From the NCBI RefSeq assembly GCF_001723305.1, contig NZ_LPWF01000038.1:1-58865 (forward strand): DNA of 58,865 nucleotides, in the 5' to 3' direction. The stretch's first letter is position 1; every line of letters starts with the position of its first letter. The translations under genes were made by a program, and so were the position numbers. Below are positions 1-9,626 of the stretch, one piece after another. The notes beneath the pieces were generated by a model. The model had not been told where the DNA came from. It worked only from the letters and a program-made list of their open reading frames with translations, and did not search any database. The stretch comes from Methyloceanibacter superfactus (GTDB lineage Bacteria > Pseudomonadota > Alphaproteobacteria > Rhizobiales > Methyloligellaceae).

Positions 1-406
1 ATATCGCCGGCTGTGGCGCGCCGTGACGCGCCCGCCGCGGGTCTCGCAAAGCCCCGCGGACACCTAAAGGATCTTGCGCCAAGCGGCGCGCCACCCCCCT
101 TTTGGGGAGAGAGAAAGCAAAGCCCGGGCGCGAAAACGTCGCGGCAATGAAGGAGCGTGCCCGTTCTCCTTCGTCATGCCCGGACGTGGTCCGGGCATCC
201 AATAGGGCGGAGCGGCATTTGACCAAGTCCCGATTGGATTGCCGGGACAAGCCCGGCGATGACAACGAAGGGGCGGGGCCTCAGGCTTCGACACGGGCCT
301 TGGAACCTCCTCAGCCGGAAGAGGAGAGGGGGTCATGACAATGGCCTCTTCGGGCCTTATACGGGGGCCAGTTGTCCCCCGAGTCGATTGAGAGAGAAGT
401 TCAGCC
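1..406. other. upstream region of serS; possible 3' end of an earlier gene
   Basis: No complete gene is supported here. On the + strand one frame is open from the left edge to a TAA at 65-67 and could be the tail of an upstream gene, but it is too short to identify. The remainder holds a compound palindromic repeat (separate entry) and the serS leader. Apparent long frames on either strand in this stretch have no recognisable protein content. Confidence 0.3.
168..271. repeat. compound palindromic intergenic repeat
   Basis: The segment opens with CCTTCGTCATGCCCGGAC and closes with the near-complementary CCCGGCGATGACAACGAAGG, so the ends pair with each other. Each half also contains its own hairpin: GCCCGGAC with GTCCGGGC, and GCCGGG with CCCGGC. 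This pattern (GTCATGCCCGGAC, then GGGCATCC, then GATTGCCGGGACAAGCCCGGC) resembles the dispersed palindromic elements common between genes in Hyphomicrobiales. It probably folds in RNA or DNA, and no function is inferred. Confidence 0.6.
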
Positions 407-1698
407 GTGCTCGACGTCAAATGGATACGTGAGAACCAGGAGGCCTTCGTCAAAGGCCTGAGAGACCGTGACTTCGAGAGCCCGAAGGGCACGTTGGATC
501 ACGTTCTTAAGCTGGACGAGGAACGCCGCGAAACGATTCAGACTTTGGAGGAGGCGCAAGCCAGCGCCAACAGTGCTTCGAAAGCGATCGGGAAGGCAAA
601 GCAAGCCAAGGACGAGACCGAAGCCAAGCGCCTCATGGAGGAAGTGGCCGGGTTGAAGTCCATCATCCAGGATCGCGAGGCGGCCAAGCGTCTCCTGGAG
701 ACCAGTCTGCACGATCTGCTCGCTGGCATCCCCAATATGCCCGCCGAAGACGTGCCCGTTGGCGAGGACGAGCGGGACAATGTCGAGCTGCGCAAAGTCG
801 GCGAGCTGCCCAAGTTCGATTTCACGCCGAAGCAGCATTTCGAGATCGGCGAAGATCTCGGTCTGATGGATTTCGACACGGCGGCGAAGCTCTCCGGCTC
901 GCGCTTCGTCGTCTTGAAGGGCGGGTTGGCGCGGCTCGAACGTGCGCTCGCCCAGTTCATGCTCGATCTGCACACGGACCAGCACGGCTACACCGAGGTG
1001 AACCCGCCGCTGCTCGTGCGCGACGACACCATGTTCGGCACCGCCCAACTGCCGAAGTTTCGCGAGGATCAGTTCGCCGCAGGGAATGACTATTGGCTCA
1101 TTCCGACCGCCGAGGTGCCGCTCACCAACCTCGTGCGCGAGGACATCACCGACGAGGCCAAGCTGCCGATGCGCGTGACCGCGGGCACGCCGTGCTTCCG
1201 CGCCGAAGCGGGCGCGGCGGGCCGCGACACGCGCGGCATGATCCGGCAGCATCAATTCACCAAGGTCGAGCTGGTCTCCGTCACCACGCCGGAGCAATCG
1301 TGTGAGGAACACGAGCGCATGACCAATTGCGCCGAGACGGTGCTGCAGAAGCTTGGGCTGCCCTATCGCGTGGTGGTGCTGTCGACCGGCGACATGGGCT
1401 TCGCCGCGCAAAAGACCTACGATATCGAGGTGTGGCTGCCGGGGCAGGACACCTACCGCGAAATCTCCTCCTGCTCGAACTGCGGCGACTTCCAGGCCCG
1501 GCGCATGAATGCGCGCTATCGTCCCAAGGACTCCAAGGCCACCCAGTTCGTGCATACGTTGAACGGTTCCGGCGTCGCCGTCGGCCGTGCGCTGATCGCC
1601 GTGTTGGAGAACTACCAGGAGGCGGACGGCAGCGTGCGCGTCCCCGAGGCGCTTCAGCCTATATGGGCGGTCTCACCAGGATCGAGGCGGCGAAGTGA
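407..1698 (+). CDS. serS: seryl-tRNA synthetase (one-base frameshift near the 3' end)
   Basis: Cytoplasmic class II aminoacyl-tRNA synthetase that charges tRNA-Ser (and tRNA-Sec) with serine. It starts with GTG ([18 protein letters not shown]) after GAGAGAAG. The N-terminal ~110 residues are the coiled-coil tRNA-binding arm. The catalytic core follows, with motif 2 ([18 protein letters not shown], then [10 protein letters not shown]) and motif 3 ([20 protein letters not shown]). The expected C-terminus ([19 protein letters not shown], stop 1696-1698) is in another frame. A C appears to be missing near 1656-1660 (CAGCCTATATG where CAGCCCTATATG is expected). Without that correction the frame runs on to 1771 with a meaningless tail. 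Because the gene is essential, an assembly error is more likely than a mutation. It is followed closely by surE. Confidence 0.95.
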
Positions 1699-1748
1699 TT
1701 CAAAAGAAGAAGGCGTCGGCGAAAGCTCGAAAACGACTCGAAAAAAAA

Positions 1749-2522
1749 ATGCGCATCCTCATCACCAATGACGATGGCATCGAGGCGCCGGGTCTCGATG
1801 TTTTGGAGAAGATCGCCACCGATCTCACCGACGACGTTTGGGTGGTGGCGCCGGAGACGGACAATTCCGGCGCGTCTCACTCGTTGACGCTCGCCGAGCC
1901 GCTGCGCATGCGCGAGATCGGCAAGCGCCGCTACGCGGTGAAGGGCACGCCCACCGATTGCGTGATCATGGGCGTGCGCTTCCTGCTCAAGGATGATCCG
2001 CCGGATCTCGTGCTGTCGGGCGTGAACCGCGGCCAGAACCTCGCCGACGACGTGAACTATTCCGGCACGGTCGCCGGGGCCATCGAGGGCACGCTGCTCG
2101 GCGTGCCGTCCATCGCGCTCAGCCTCGCCGTCGGCAATTACGATCACGGCACGCCGATCTGGGAGACGCCGATGGAGCACGGCGCCGATCTTTTGCATAG
2201 GCTACTGGACGCGGGCTGGGCCGAAGGCACCGTGCTCAACGTCAACTTTCCCGACTGCCAGCCGGACGAGGTTCAGGGCATGGTCGCCACGCGCCAAGGC
2301 TTGCGTGATACGGCGCTGCTCGACATCGACGACCGCATGGATACGCGCGGCAAGGCCTACTATTGGATTGGTATCGCCAAGCGCAATGCAAAGCCGCCCA
2401 AAGGCACGGATCTGTGGGCGGTGCGCTCCAACCTGATCTCGGTGTCGCCGCTCTGCCTCGACTTTACCGACAGTGGCTCGCTCGAAGCGCTTGCCGGGGT
2501 TCTCGGCGAAAAAGCCAAATAG
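1749..2522 (+). CDS. surE: 5'/3'-nucleotidase SurE
   Basis: Metal-dependent survival protein that dephosphorylates nucleoside monophosphates. The start was set at [16 protein letters not shown] because this is the family N-terminus. An in-frame GTG at 1695 overlapping the serS stop would add 18 lysine-rich residues and is less likely. Visible signatures are the metal-binding NDD at residues 7-9, the [11 protein letters not shown] loop, and [19 protein letters not shown]. At 257 residues it is normal for the family. The serS-surE-pcm order is typical of alphaproteobacteria. A run of nine A bases directly precedes the ATG, so no clear Shine-Dalgarno is visible. Confidence 0.93.
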   Translation: MRILITNDDGIEAPGLDVLEKIATDLTDDVWVVAPETDNSGASHSLTLAEPLRMREIGKRRYAVKGTPTDCVIMGVRFLLKDDPPDLVLSGVNRGQNLADDVNYSGTVAGAIEGTLLGVPSIALSLAVGNYDHGTPIWETPMEHGADLLHRLLDAGWAEGTVLNVNFPDCQPDEVQGMVATRQGLRDTALLDIDDRMDTRGKAYYWIGIAKRNAKPPKGTDLWAVRSNLISVSPLCLDFTDSGSLEALAGVLGEKAK

Positions 2523-2591
2523 ACCTTACCCCCGGGCGCTCGAATCGGCTGATACTCACGCCAAAAGCCGCCTCGAGGGAGGTGGGTGGCA

Positions 2592-3232
2592 ATGGCGAGC
2601 GCGCAAGACCAGATCGGCCTTATCATGCAGCTTCGGCGTCGCGGCATCCGCGACCCCAAGGGCTGCGCGCCATCGAGCGGGTGCCGCGCGAGCTGTTCGT
2701 CGACGAGGCCTTCGCCGACCACGCCTATCAGGACATCGCCCTGCCCATCGAGTGCGGCCAGACCATCTCCCAGCCTTTCGTCGTCGCCTTCATGACCGAG
2801 AAGCTCGAGCTCGACCCGCGCCACAAAGTGCTCGAGATCGGCACCGGCTCGGGCTACCAGGCCGCCGTGCTGTCCTATTTGTGCCGGCGCATCTACACCG
2901 TGGAGCGTTGGCGCGAGCTGCAGAAGGCGGCGGAGCAGCGCCTGGCCGACCTCAAGATCACGAATGTCACCACCATCATCGGCGACGGCTGGCTCGGCTG
3001 GCCGCCGCAGGCGCCGTTCGATCGCATCATCGTCACCGCCGCGGCGCTCGATGCGCCGGCGGCGCTGCTCGACCAGTTGAAGGAGGGGGGCCGCATGATC
3101 ATCCCCCTCGGCGAGACGCGCGACGCGCAGCAGCTCGTGCAGATCGACAAGACGGAGGAGGGGCTGGTGGAGACGCCGCTCTTGCCGGTGCGTTTCGTGC
3201 CGTTGGTGCATGGCCGGGTCAAGCGTGGCTAG
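2592..3232 (+). CDS. pcm: protein-L-isoaspartate O-methyltransferase (one frameshift)
   Basis: SAM-dependent repair enzyme that methylates isoaspartyl residues in aged proteins. The ATG at 2592 (MASAQDQIGLIMQLRRRGIR) follows a strong GAGGGAGG site. The reading frame breaks near 2662, where GGGCTGCGC is read for an expected GGCCTGCGC, and resumes as LRAIERVPRELFVDEAFADH. The core shows the SAM-binding motif LEIGTGSGYQAAVLS and the family stretch YQDIALPIECGQTISQP. The corrected length is about 213 residues, normal for Pcm. The upstream neighbour surE is its usual partner in stress survival. Confidence 0.9.
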
Positions 3233-3361
3233 CTTCGGAAGGGGCGTTGGTCGTTGTTCGCTGATTCATTTTTAGGCAGGCCCGCAAAGAGGCTTAATGC
3301 GTTGTTTACCGCCCGCGCGCTTTACTCGCTGAAACGAGTATTGCGTGGGGGTCGAGTAGGG

Positions 3362-4667
3362 ATGCGGGTGGCGTTTTCGTCGAGTCGTGGCCGCAGCGCT
3401 TGTGGCGTGTTGGCGGCGCCGGTGTGGCGCTTGCCTTGGCGGCTTGCAGCTCCGGCGTCTCGCGTTTCGACTATCCGTCATTCGGTCTCAGCGACAAAGG
3501 CTCCGAGAACGCGGACCTGACGACCACGGCGTCGCTCCCAGTTCCGTCGGAGTCGGTCTATAGCTCCGGCCGCTATCAATATTACGGCGATCCGAACCAA
3601 TCCGGCGGCGTATCGCGCTCCAGCCTGCCGCCGCCGCAGTCGACCGCCGAATACACGCCCAAGGGTGGCGCCTATACGGCGCAGCGCGCGCCGCGTCCCG
3701 CGCCGCCGCCCATCGCCTCGGGCCCGCGCGTCAAGGTCCAGAGCGGCGACACCCTGTCCAGCCTGTCGCAGCGCTATGGCGTCCCCATCGACACCATTCA
3801 GAGCGCCAACAATCTTCCCGATGCGCGGCTTCGCGTCGGCCAGACCCTCGTCATGCCGGGCGCCAGCGCCGCAGCACCGCCGCCCCGCGTAGCCACAGCG
3901 GCGCCGGCCGCTCAAGCGGGCGAGACCACCTACACCGTGGCGCCGGGCGACACGCCCCAAGCCATCGCCGACAAGCTCGGCACCGACGCGGACGCGATCA
4001 TGCAGCGCAACGGCGTCCGTGCCGACAATCTGCAGATCGGCCAGAAGCTCATCATCCCGGCGGCATCGGCCGCGCCCGCCGTGGCGGCGGCAGCCAGTTC
4101 GTCCGGCGTGCGCAAAGTGAAGACCACGACGATCATGGCGCCGGCGCCGCACCGGCGGCGGAAAAAGCCCCGGCCTCGCCTGAGATCACCGGCAATGCCG
4201 CCAAGACGGCTGCTGCCACCCCAAAGACCATCGCCCGCGTCGATCAGCTTCCCAATCCCGACCCCATGTCCGGCGGCAGCTTCCGTTGGCCGGTCAAGGG
4301 ACGCGTCATCTCCGGCTTCGGCACCAAGCCTGACGGCGGTCACAACGACGGCATCAACATCTCCGTGCCGCAAGGCACCTCGGTGAAGGCGGCCGAGAAC
4401 GGCGTCGTCGCCTATGCCGGCAGCGAGCTCAAGGGCTACGGCAATCTCGTGCTGGTCCGTCACGCCAACAATTGGGTGTCGGCCTATGCGAACAACGAGG
4501 AGCTTCTGGTCAAGCGCGGCGACAAGGTGCGCCGCGGTCAGATCATCGCCAAGGCCGGCGCCACCGGCTCGGTCAGCCAGCCGCAAGTGCATTTCGAGTT
4601 GCGCAAAGGTTCACGGCCCGTCGATCCGACGAAATATATGAGCAGCATGGCGGCCCAGGCCGACTAG
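3362..4667 (+). CDS. nlpD: LysM / degenerate M23 (LytM) lipoprotein, NlpD-like (two frameshifts)
   Basis: Envelope lipoprotein of the NlpD/EnvC/DipM type, expected to bind peptidoglycan and regulate cell-wall amidases. A start at 3362 (MRVAFSSSRGR) joins, through a one-base loss near 3390, a signal peptide with lipobox ALAAC. Two LysM modules follow (VQSGDTLSSLSQRYG and VAPGDTPQAIADKLG). A second one-base loss near 4135 shifts into the C-terminal M23 domain (4266-4667). Of the usual M23 metal and catalytic positions, the first motif reads HNDGIN (Asp replaced by Asn), the middle His lies in SAYANN (replaced by Asn), and only HFELRKG keeps its His. The domain is therefore probably an amidase activator, not an enzyme. 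It follows pcm, as nlpD does in many proteobacteria. Confidence 0.85.
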
Positions 4668-4686
4668 CGCCCGGAGCGTCGCGCCT

Positions 4687-5544
4687 CTAGAGGGTCGCGC
4701 CGAGGCGTCCCGCAAGATCCTGAATGAACTGCCAGGCAACGCGGCCCGACCGGCTGCCGCGGCCGCGCGCCCATTCGAGCGCCTCGCGGGTGAGCCGCTC
4801 CTCCGCCACGTCGAGCCGGTAATGCTCCGCATAGCCCCGCACCATGGCGAGATAGTCGTCCTGGCTGCAATTGTGGAAACCGATCCACAAGCCGAAGCGG
4901 TCCGACAGGGACAGCTTCTCTTCCACGGCCTCGGAGGGATTGATGGCCGTCGAGCGTTCGTTCTCCACCATCTCGCGCGGCATCAAATGCCGCCTGTTGG
5001 AGGTGGCGTAGAGCAGCACATTGGCGGGCCGGCCTTCGATGCCGCCCTCCAGCACCGCCTTCAGCGACTTGTAGGAGGTGTCGACCGCCTCGAAAGACAG
5101 ATCGTCGCAGAACAGAATGAATTGATGCTCGGGCGCCGTGCGCAGATGGCCGAGGAGGTGGGGTAGAGCGTCGATGTCCTCGCGGTGGATCTCGACCAGC
5201 TTGAGGGCAGGGAGGCCGGCATTGACGGCACCATGGACGGCCTTGACCAGGGAGCTCTTACCCATGCCGCGGGCGCCCCAGAGCAGCGCATTGTTGGCGG
5301 GCAGGCCGCGCGCGAAGCGTTCCGTGTTGGCCAGGAGGGCGTCGCGGCTGCGGTCGATGCCCTTGAGAAGCGGCAGCGGCACCCGGTTGACGCTCCCGAC
5401 CGGCGCAAAAGCCCCGGTCTCGGCCTGATAGACGAAGGCATCGGCGGTCGTGAAATCGGGCATCGCCGCCCGGATGGGCCCAAGCCGCTCCAGCGCCTGG
5501 GCGATTCGCTCCATCAGTCCAGACAGCGGTTCTTGAAAGTTCAT
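4687..5544 (-). CDS. DUF815-family AAA-like ATPase
   Basis: Predicted cytoplasmic P-loop ATPase of the DUF815 family, whose cellular role is not established. The start was chosen at MNFQEPLSGLMERIAQAL (5544), since a longer in-frame extension has no family similarity. Walker A is GARGMGKSS (about residues 90-98) and Walker B is FILFCDDLSF. A sensor-like LLYATSNRRHLMPREM follows, then SDRFGLWIGFHNCSQDDYL near the C-terminus. The length of 285 residues fits the family. It is transcribed away from yajC, with a shared 137-bp intergenic region. Confidence 0.88.
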   Translation of the reverse strand: MNFQEPLSGLMERIAQALERLGPIRAAMPDFTTADAFVYQAETGAFAPVGSVNRVPLPLLKGIDRSRDALLANTERFARGLPANNALLWGARGMGKSSLVKAVHGAVNAGLPALKLVEIHREDIDALPHLLGHLRTAPEHQFILFCDDLSFEAVDTSYKSLKAVLEGGIEGRPANVLLYATSNRRHLMPREMVENERSTAINPSEAVEEKLSLSDRFGLWIGFHNCSQDDYLAMVRGYAEHYRLDVAEERLTREALEWARGRGSRSGRVAWQFIQDLAGRLGATL

Positions 5545-5681
5545 GCCGGGGCCCGTTGCAAAGGCGTTGTAGCTCAGTATAGTCGCGCCAAATCGCCCGA
5601 TAAGAGCCTGTTCGCGACAGCGAATAGGGGCCCAAACTGGCCGAAAGCGGCCATCCTTAGGACAAGCAGGGGATACGAGCA

Positions 5682-6059
5682 ATGAACGGTTTCGCCTTCG
5701 CTCAGGCAGGTGGCGGCTTTGAGATGCTGAATAGCCTGCTCGTGCCCACGGTCCTCATTATCGGCATCATGTATTTCCTGATGATCCGGCCGCAGCAGAA
5801 GCGCATGAAGGAGCATCGGGAGATGATCGCCGGCATCCGCCGCGGCGACACGGTGGTGAGCTCCGGTGGCATCATCGGCAAGGTCACCAAGGTCGACGAG
5901 CATGAGCTGCAGGTCGAGATCGCCGAGGGCGTCAGGATCAAGATCGTTCGCTCGACGGTGTCGGAGGTACGCGGCAAAGGCGAGGGCGGCGACGACCAAT
6001 CCAAGAGCGCTAAACCGGCGCCCAAGACGTCCCCCAAATCCAAGGCAGCGTCCGATTGA
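5682..6059 (+). CDS. yajC: preprotein translocase subunit YajC
   Basis: Small inner-membrane partner of SecDF in the Sec holotranslocon. A single N-terminal membrane helix (LLVPTVLIIGIMYFLMI) is followed by the family signature RPQQKRMKEHREMI and a compact cytosolic domain (GDTVVSSGGIIGKV). The tail is Lys/Pro/Ser rich. It is 125 residues long, and secD follows 50 bp downstream in the same direction, giving the classical yajC-secD-secF operon. Confidence 0.95.
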   Translation: MNGFAFAQAGGGFEMLNSLLVPTVLIIGIMYFLMIRPQQKRMKEHREMIAGIRRGDTVVSSGGIIGKVTKVDEHELQVEIAEGVRIKIVRSTVSEVRGKGEGGDDQSKSAKPAPKTSPKSKAASD

Positions 6060-6109
6060 TCCGGACACGCGCTCGACATTTAGTCTGATCTGGAGTTTTA
6101 AACCCGGCA

Positions 6110-7726
6110 ATGCTGCATTTCCAAAAATGGAAACTGATCTTGGTGTTCGGCGTAGTGCTCGCCGGGTTCATCTTCTCGATTCCCAATTTGATTCCGGCGT
6201 CGACCCTGCAAGAGCTGCCGAGCTGGGTGCCGAAGAAGCAGGTCAATCTCGGCCTCGACCTTCAAGGCGGCGCGCATCTCCTCTACCAGATCGACGAAAA
6301 GGAGCTGGTGGAAGACTGGCTCGGCACGATCCGCGGCGATGTGCGTGAGACGCTGCGCACGAGCCGCATCGGCTACACGGACCTCACCTTGAATGTCGCC
6401 GGACGCAGCGTGTCCGTGCGCATTCGCAAGCCCGAAGACATGGACAAGGCGGTCACGGAGCTGAAGAAGCTCGCCGTGCCGATCGGCAACGACGTGTTCG
6501 GCGGATTCTCCGGCTACGATCTCGAAGTCACCCGCAACGGCAGCGATGGCGTCACGCTCGCCGTCACCGAGCCCGGCCTCAACAATCGCATCAGCGCCGC
6601 CATCCAGGCCTCGATCGAGACCATCCGCCGCCGCGTCGACGCCTTCGGGACCACGGAGCCCAGCATCCAGCGTCAGGGGCGCAACCGCATCCTCGTCCAG
6701 GTGCCTGGCGTGTCGGACGTGGAGCGCCTCAAGGGCCTGATCGGCGAGACCGGCAAGCTCGAGTTCAAGCTCGTCGATCCGTCGGCCAACGCCGCCGAGG
6801 TCGCGGCGAGCAAGAAGGTGCCGCCGGGCGACGAGTTGGTCTATTCCTCCGACGATCCGCCGGTGCCATACGTGCTGAAGGACCAGGTCTTGGTCAGCGG
6901 CGAGAACTTGGTGGACGCCCAGCCGGGCTTCGATTCCCGCACCGGCGAGCCGGTGGTGACTTTCCGCTTCGATGCGGCCGGCGCCAAGCGCTTCGGCCGG
7001 GTGACCCAGGAGAATGTCGGGCTGCCCTTCGCCATCGTTCTCGACAACAAGGTGATCTCCGCGCCGGTCATTCGCGAGCCGATCCTCGGCGGAACCGGGC
7101 AGATCAGCGGTAACTTCTCGGTGCAGGAGGCGAACGATCTCTCGGTCCTGCTGCGTTCCGGCGCGTTGCCCGCCAAGCTCACCGTCATCGAGGAGCGCAC
7201 GGTGGGTGCCAGTCTCGGCGCCGATTCCATCGAGAGCGGCAAGAAGGCGGCCATCGCCGGCCTGGTGCTGGTCGTGGTCTTCATGTTCCTCGCCTACGGG
7301 CTCTTCGGTCTCTTCGCCAACCTGGCGCTCATCATCAATATCGCGATGATCTTCGCCGTGCTGTCGCTCATGGGCGCCACCCTGACGCTCCCCGGCATCG
7401 CCGGCATCGTGCTCGTCATCGGTATCGCCGTCGATGCCAACGTGCTGATCAATGAGCGCATTCGGGAGGAGATCCGGTCCGGCAAGTCGCCCTTTGCCGC
7501 TGTCGATGCAGGCTACGCGCGAGCCTTGACCACCATCATCGACTCCAATGTGACGACCTTGATCGCCGTGTTGGTGTTGTTCTGGCTGGGCTCCGGGCCG
7601 GTCCGCGGCTTCGCCGTGACCCTCACCATCGGCATTCTCACGTCCATGTTCACCGCCGTCACCGTGACGCGCATGATGGTCGCCTATTGGCTGCGCCGGG
7701 CGCGGCCGAAATTCGTGCCAATCTAG
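6110..7726 (+). CDS. secD: protein translocase subunit SecD
   Basis: Inner-membrane RND-like protein that uses proton motive force to help release and pull preproteins on the periplasmic side. An N-terminal membrane helix (LILVFGVVLAGFIFSI) is followed by the SecD motif LGLDLQGGAHLLY, a large periplasmic P1 region, and five C-terminal membrane segments starting at AAIAGLVLVVVFMFLAY. The conserved GIAVDANVLINERIREE motif is present. At 538 residues it is typical for alphaproteobacteria. The ATG at 6110 follows TTTTAAACCCGGCA without a strong ribosome-binding site. secF begins 11 bp after the stop. Confidence 0.96.
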   Translation: MLHFQKWKLILVFGVVLAGFIFSIPNLIPASTLQELPSWVPKKQVNLGLDLQGGAHLLYQIDEKELVEDWLGTIRGDVRETLRTSRIGYTDLTLNVAGRSVSVRIRKPEDMDKAVTELKKLAVPIGNDVFGGFSGYDLEVTRNGSDGVTLAVTEPGLNNRISAAIQASIETIRRRVDAFGTTEPSIQRQGRNRILVQVPGVSDVERLKGLIGETGKLEFKLVDPSANAAEVAASKKVPPGDELVYSSDDPPVPYVLKDQVLVSGENLVDAQPGFDSRTGEPVVTFRFDAAGAKRFGRVTQENVGLPFAIVLDNKVISAPVIREPILGGTGQISGNFSVQEANDLSVLLRSGALPAKLTVIEERTVGASLGADSIESGKKAAIAGLVLVVVFMFLAYGLFGLFANLALIINIAMIFAVLSLMGATLTLPGIAGIVLVIGIAVDANVLINERIREEIRSGKSPFAAVDAGYARALTTIIDSNVTTLIAVLVLFWLGSGPVRGFAVTLTIGILTSMFTAVTVTRMMVAYWLRRARPKFVPI

Positions 7727-7737
7727 GATCAGCCAGA

Positions 7738-8715
7738 ATGTTTCGTGGCATCACACTCATCCCGCCGGACACCAAGATCGATTTCGTCGGTCAACGCGCC
7801 ATCACCTGGCTCGTCTCGGCTTTCCTGACGGTCGTTCCGCTCTTTCTCGTGGCGACGATCGGCCTCAACATGGGCATCGATTTTCAGGGCGGCACCCTGA
7901 TCGAGGTTCAGACCAAGGAGAGCCCCGCCAATCTCTCCGACATCCGCAGCAAGATCAGCGGGCTTGGTCTCGGCGAGGTGCAGATTCAGGAATTCGGCGC
8001 GCCGAATGCCGTTCTCATCCGGATCGCCTCCCAGCCCAAGGAAGAGGAGCAGCAGGCCTCCATCGCCAAGGTGAAGGGGGCGCTGGGCGACACGGTGGAA
8101 TATCGCCGCACCGAGATCGTCGGGCCGACCATCTCCTCGGAGCTGATCTCCGGCGGTACGGTCGCCGTGGTCGTGGCCCTGTTGGGCATCATGATCTATG
8201 TGTGGTTCCGCTTCGAATGGCAGTTCGCCGTGGCCGCCGTCGCCTCGCTGGTCCACGACGTCACCGCCACCATCGGGCTTTACGCGCTGTTGCAGCTCGA
8301 GTTCAACGTCTCGAGCATCGCTGCCATCCTCACCATCATCGGCTATTCGCTGAACGACAAGGTCGTCATCTTTGACCGCATCAGAGAGAATTTGCGGAAA
8401 TATAAGCGCATGCCGCTGGTCAAGCTGCTCGATCTGTCCATCAACGAGATGCTGTCGCGGGCCGTGCTCACCCATGTGACCACCTTCCTCGCCATGCTGC
8501 CTTTCCTATTCTTCGGGGGAGAGGCGATCTACGGCTTCGCCGTGGCCATGTGTTTCGGCATCGTCATCGGCGCCTACTCGTCGATCTTCGTGGCGTCGCC
8601 CATGCAGCTCATCCTCGGTGTGCGGCGCGAGGCTTTCAGTGCCAGCACCGAGTCCGCCAAGGGACCGGCCAAGGATCCCGCCAAGGGCAGGGCCGGCGCC
8701 GCCGCGGGCGCGTGA
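7738..8715 (+). CDS. secF: protein translocase subunit SecF
   Basis: Partner of SecD in the Sec accessory complex. The start at 7738 (MFRGITLIPPDTKIDFVG) is the family start, and an in-frame extension into secD is unlikely. The first membrane helix leads into GLNMGIDFQGGTLIEV, the SecF counterpart of the SecD Gly-Gly motif. Five C-terminal helices follow, with the conserved SLNDKVVIFDRIRENLR. The Lys/Ala-rich tail after residue 305 is variable. It has 325 residues and is co-transcribed with yajC and secD. Confidence 0.96.
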   Translation: MFRGITLIPPDTKIDFVGQRAITWLVSAFLTVVPLFLVATIGLNMGIDFQGGTLIEVQTKESPANLSDIRSKISGLGLGEVQIQEFGAPNAVLIRIASQPKEEEQQASIAKVKGALGDTVEYRRTEIVGPTISSELISGGTVAVVVALLGIMIYVWFRFEWQFAVAAVASLVHDVTATIGLYALLQLEFNVSSIAAILTIIGYSLNDKVVIFDRIRENLRKYKRMPLVKLLDLSINEMLSRAVLTHVTTFLAMLPFLFFGGEAIYGFAVAMCFGIVIGAYSSIFVASPMQLILGVRREAFSASTESAKGPAKDPAKGRAGAAAGA

Positions 8716-8750
8716 GCGCGCGATGGGCACCAGCCTTATGAGGCGGATCG

Positions 8751-9602
8751 GTGCCTGATGCCGGGCGTTCCAAGTCGGTGCGGCGCATCGCACGCGCCGC
8801 CGACCCGGACCGCACCCTTGCCGCGCTGTTCGCGCCACGCGCCGCCCGCGACGATCTCTTCGCTCTCTTCGCCTTCAATGCCGAGCTGGCCCGCATCGCC
8901 GATCTGGTGACCGAGCCGGGGCTCGGCGCCATCCGCCTGCAATGGTGGCGCGATGCCATCGACGCGGCGGCGCACGGGGAGGCGACCGGCCAGCCCGTGG
9001 CCGATGCCTTCGGCCAAGCGCTCGCCCGTCGTGGCCTGTCGCGCGAGCGCATCGGCGCGCTCATCGACGCCCGCAGCTTCGACATTGGCGAAACCGTGAT
9101 GCCCGATGCCCGCACCCTCGATGCCTATCTGTTCGATACCACCGGCGGGCTGTTCGCGCTTGCCGCGGAGATCGTCGGCGCGGAAGGGGAGAACCGCGAT
9201 GTCGTGGCGGAAGCCGCGGGCCGCGCTTACGGCTTGGTTCGAGTCATGCGGAGCCTGCCGGTTCTCGCCGCCAAGGGCCGCACCTATCTGGCCGAGGATT
9301 CGCTTCTGCGTCACGGCACCTCGCCGCAAGCGATCTTCAGCGGCGAGACGGGCCCGGGGATCGAGGCCTTGCTCGCCGAGATGCGCGAGCACGCGCGCGA
9401 GTCTTTGCGCGTCGCGGAATTCCATCTGTATGGGGAGGGCATGACGGGGACCGGCATCAACGAAGCCGGCCGCACGGCCTTCTTGCCGCTCAGCCTGGTC
9501 GAACCCTATCTTGCGGTGTTGGCGAAGACGGCGGACCCTTTGCACGAGATCGTCCGGATCAATCCGCTTCACCGCCTCTGGCGCCTGGCGCGATCGCGCT
9601 AG
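8751..9602 (+). CDS. squalene/phytoene synthase family protein (NDUFAF6-like)
   Basis: Member of the all-helical trans-isoprenyl diphosphate synthase family of the kind encoded downstream of secF in many alphaproteobacteria and related to the mitochondrial complex I assembly factor NDUFAF6. The aspartate-rich motifs expected of an active phytoene or squalene synthase are not evident: the corresponding stretch reads LFAFNAELARIADLV. It keeps IRLQWWRDAID and GRAYGLVRVMRSLP. A non-enzymatic role is therefore inferred. GTG at 8751 is the likely start, 35 bp after secF, and the length is 283 residues. The Mth938-domain gene often found between secF and this gene is absent. Confidence 0.85.
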   Translation: MPDAGRSKSVRRIARAADPDRTLAALFAPRAARDDLFALFAFNAELARIADLVTEPGLGAIRLQWWRDAIDAAAHGEATGQPVADAFGQALARRGLSRERIGALIDARSFDIGETVMPDARTLDAYLFDTTGGLFALAAEIVGAEGENRDVVAEAAGRAYGLVRVMRSLPVLAAKGRTYLAEDSLLRHGTSPQAIFSGETGPGIEALLAEMREHARESLRVAEFHLYGEGMTGTGINEAGRTAFLPLSLVEPYLAVLAKTADPLHEIVRINPLHRLWRLARSR

Positions 9603-9626
9603 GTGCGAGCGCCGGCGCGCGCCCTT

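Noticed and set aside
401..1555. Long open frame on the minus strand opposite serS
   Set aside because: It is a high-GC shadow of the serS coding strand. The translated sequence is His/Arg/Leu-rich without any family pattern.
5560..5640. TAGCTCAGT-like string upstream of yajC resembling a tRNA D-arm
   Set aside because: No matching acceptor, anticodon or T-arm follows, so it is a chance match in the promoter region.
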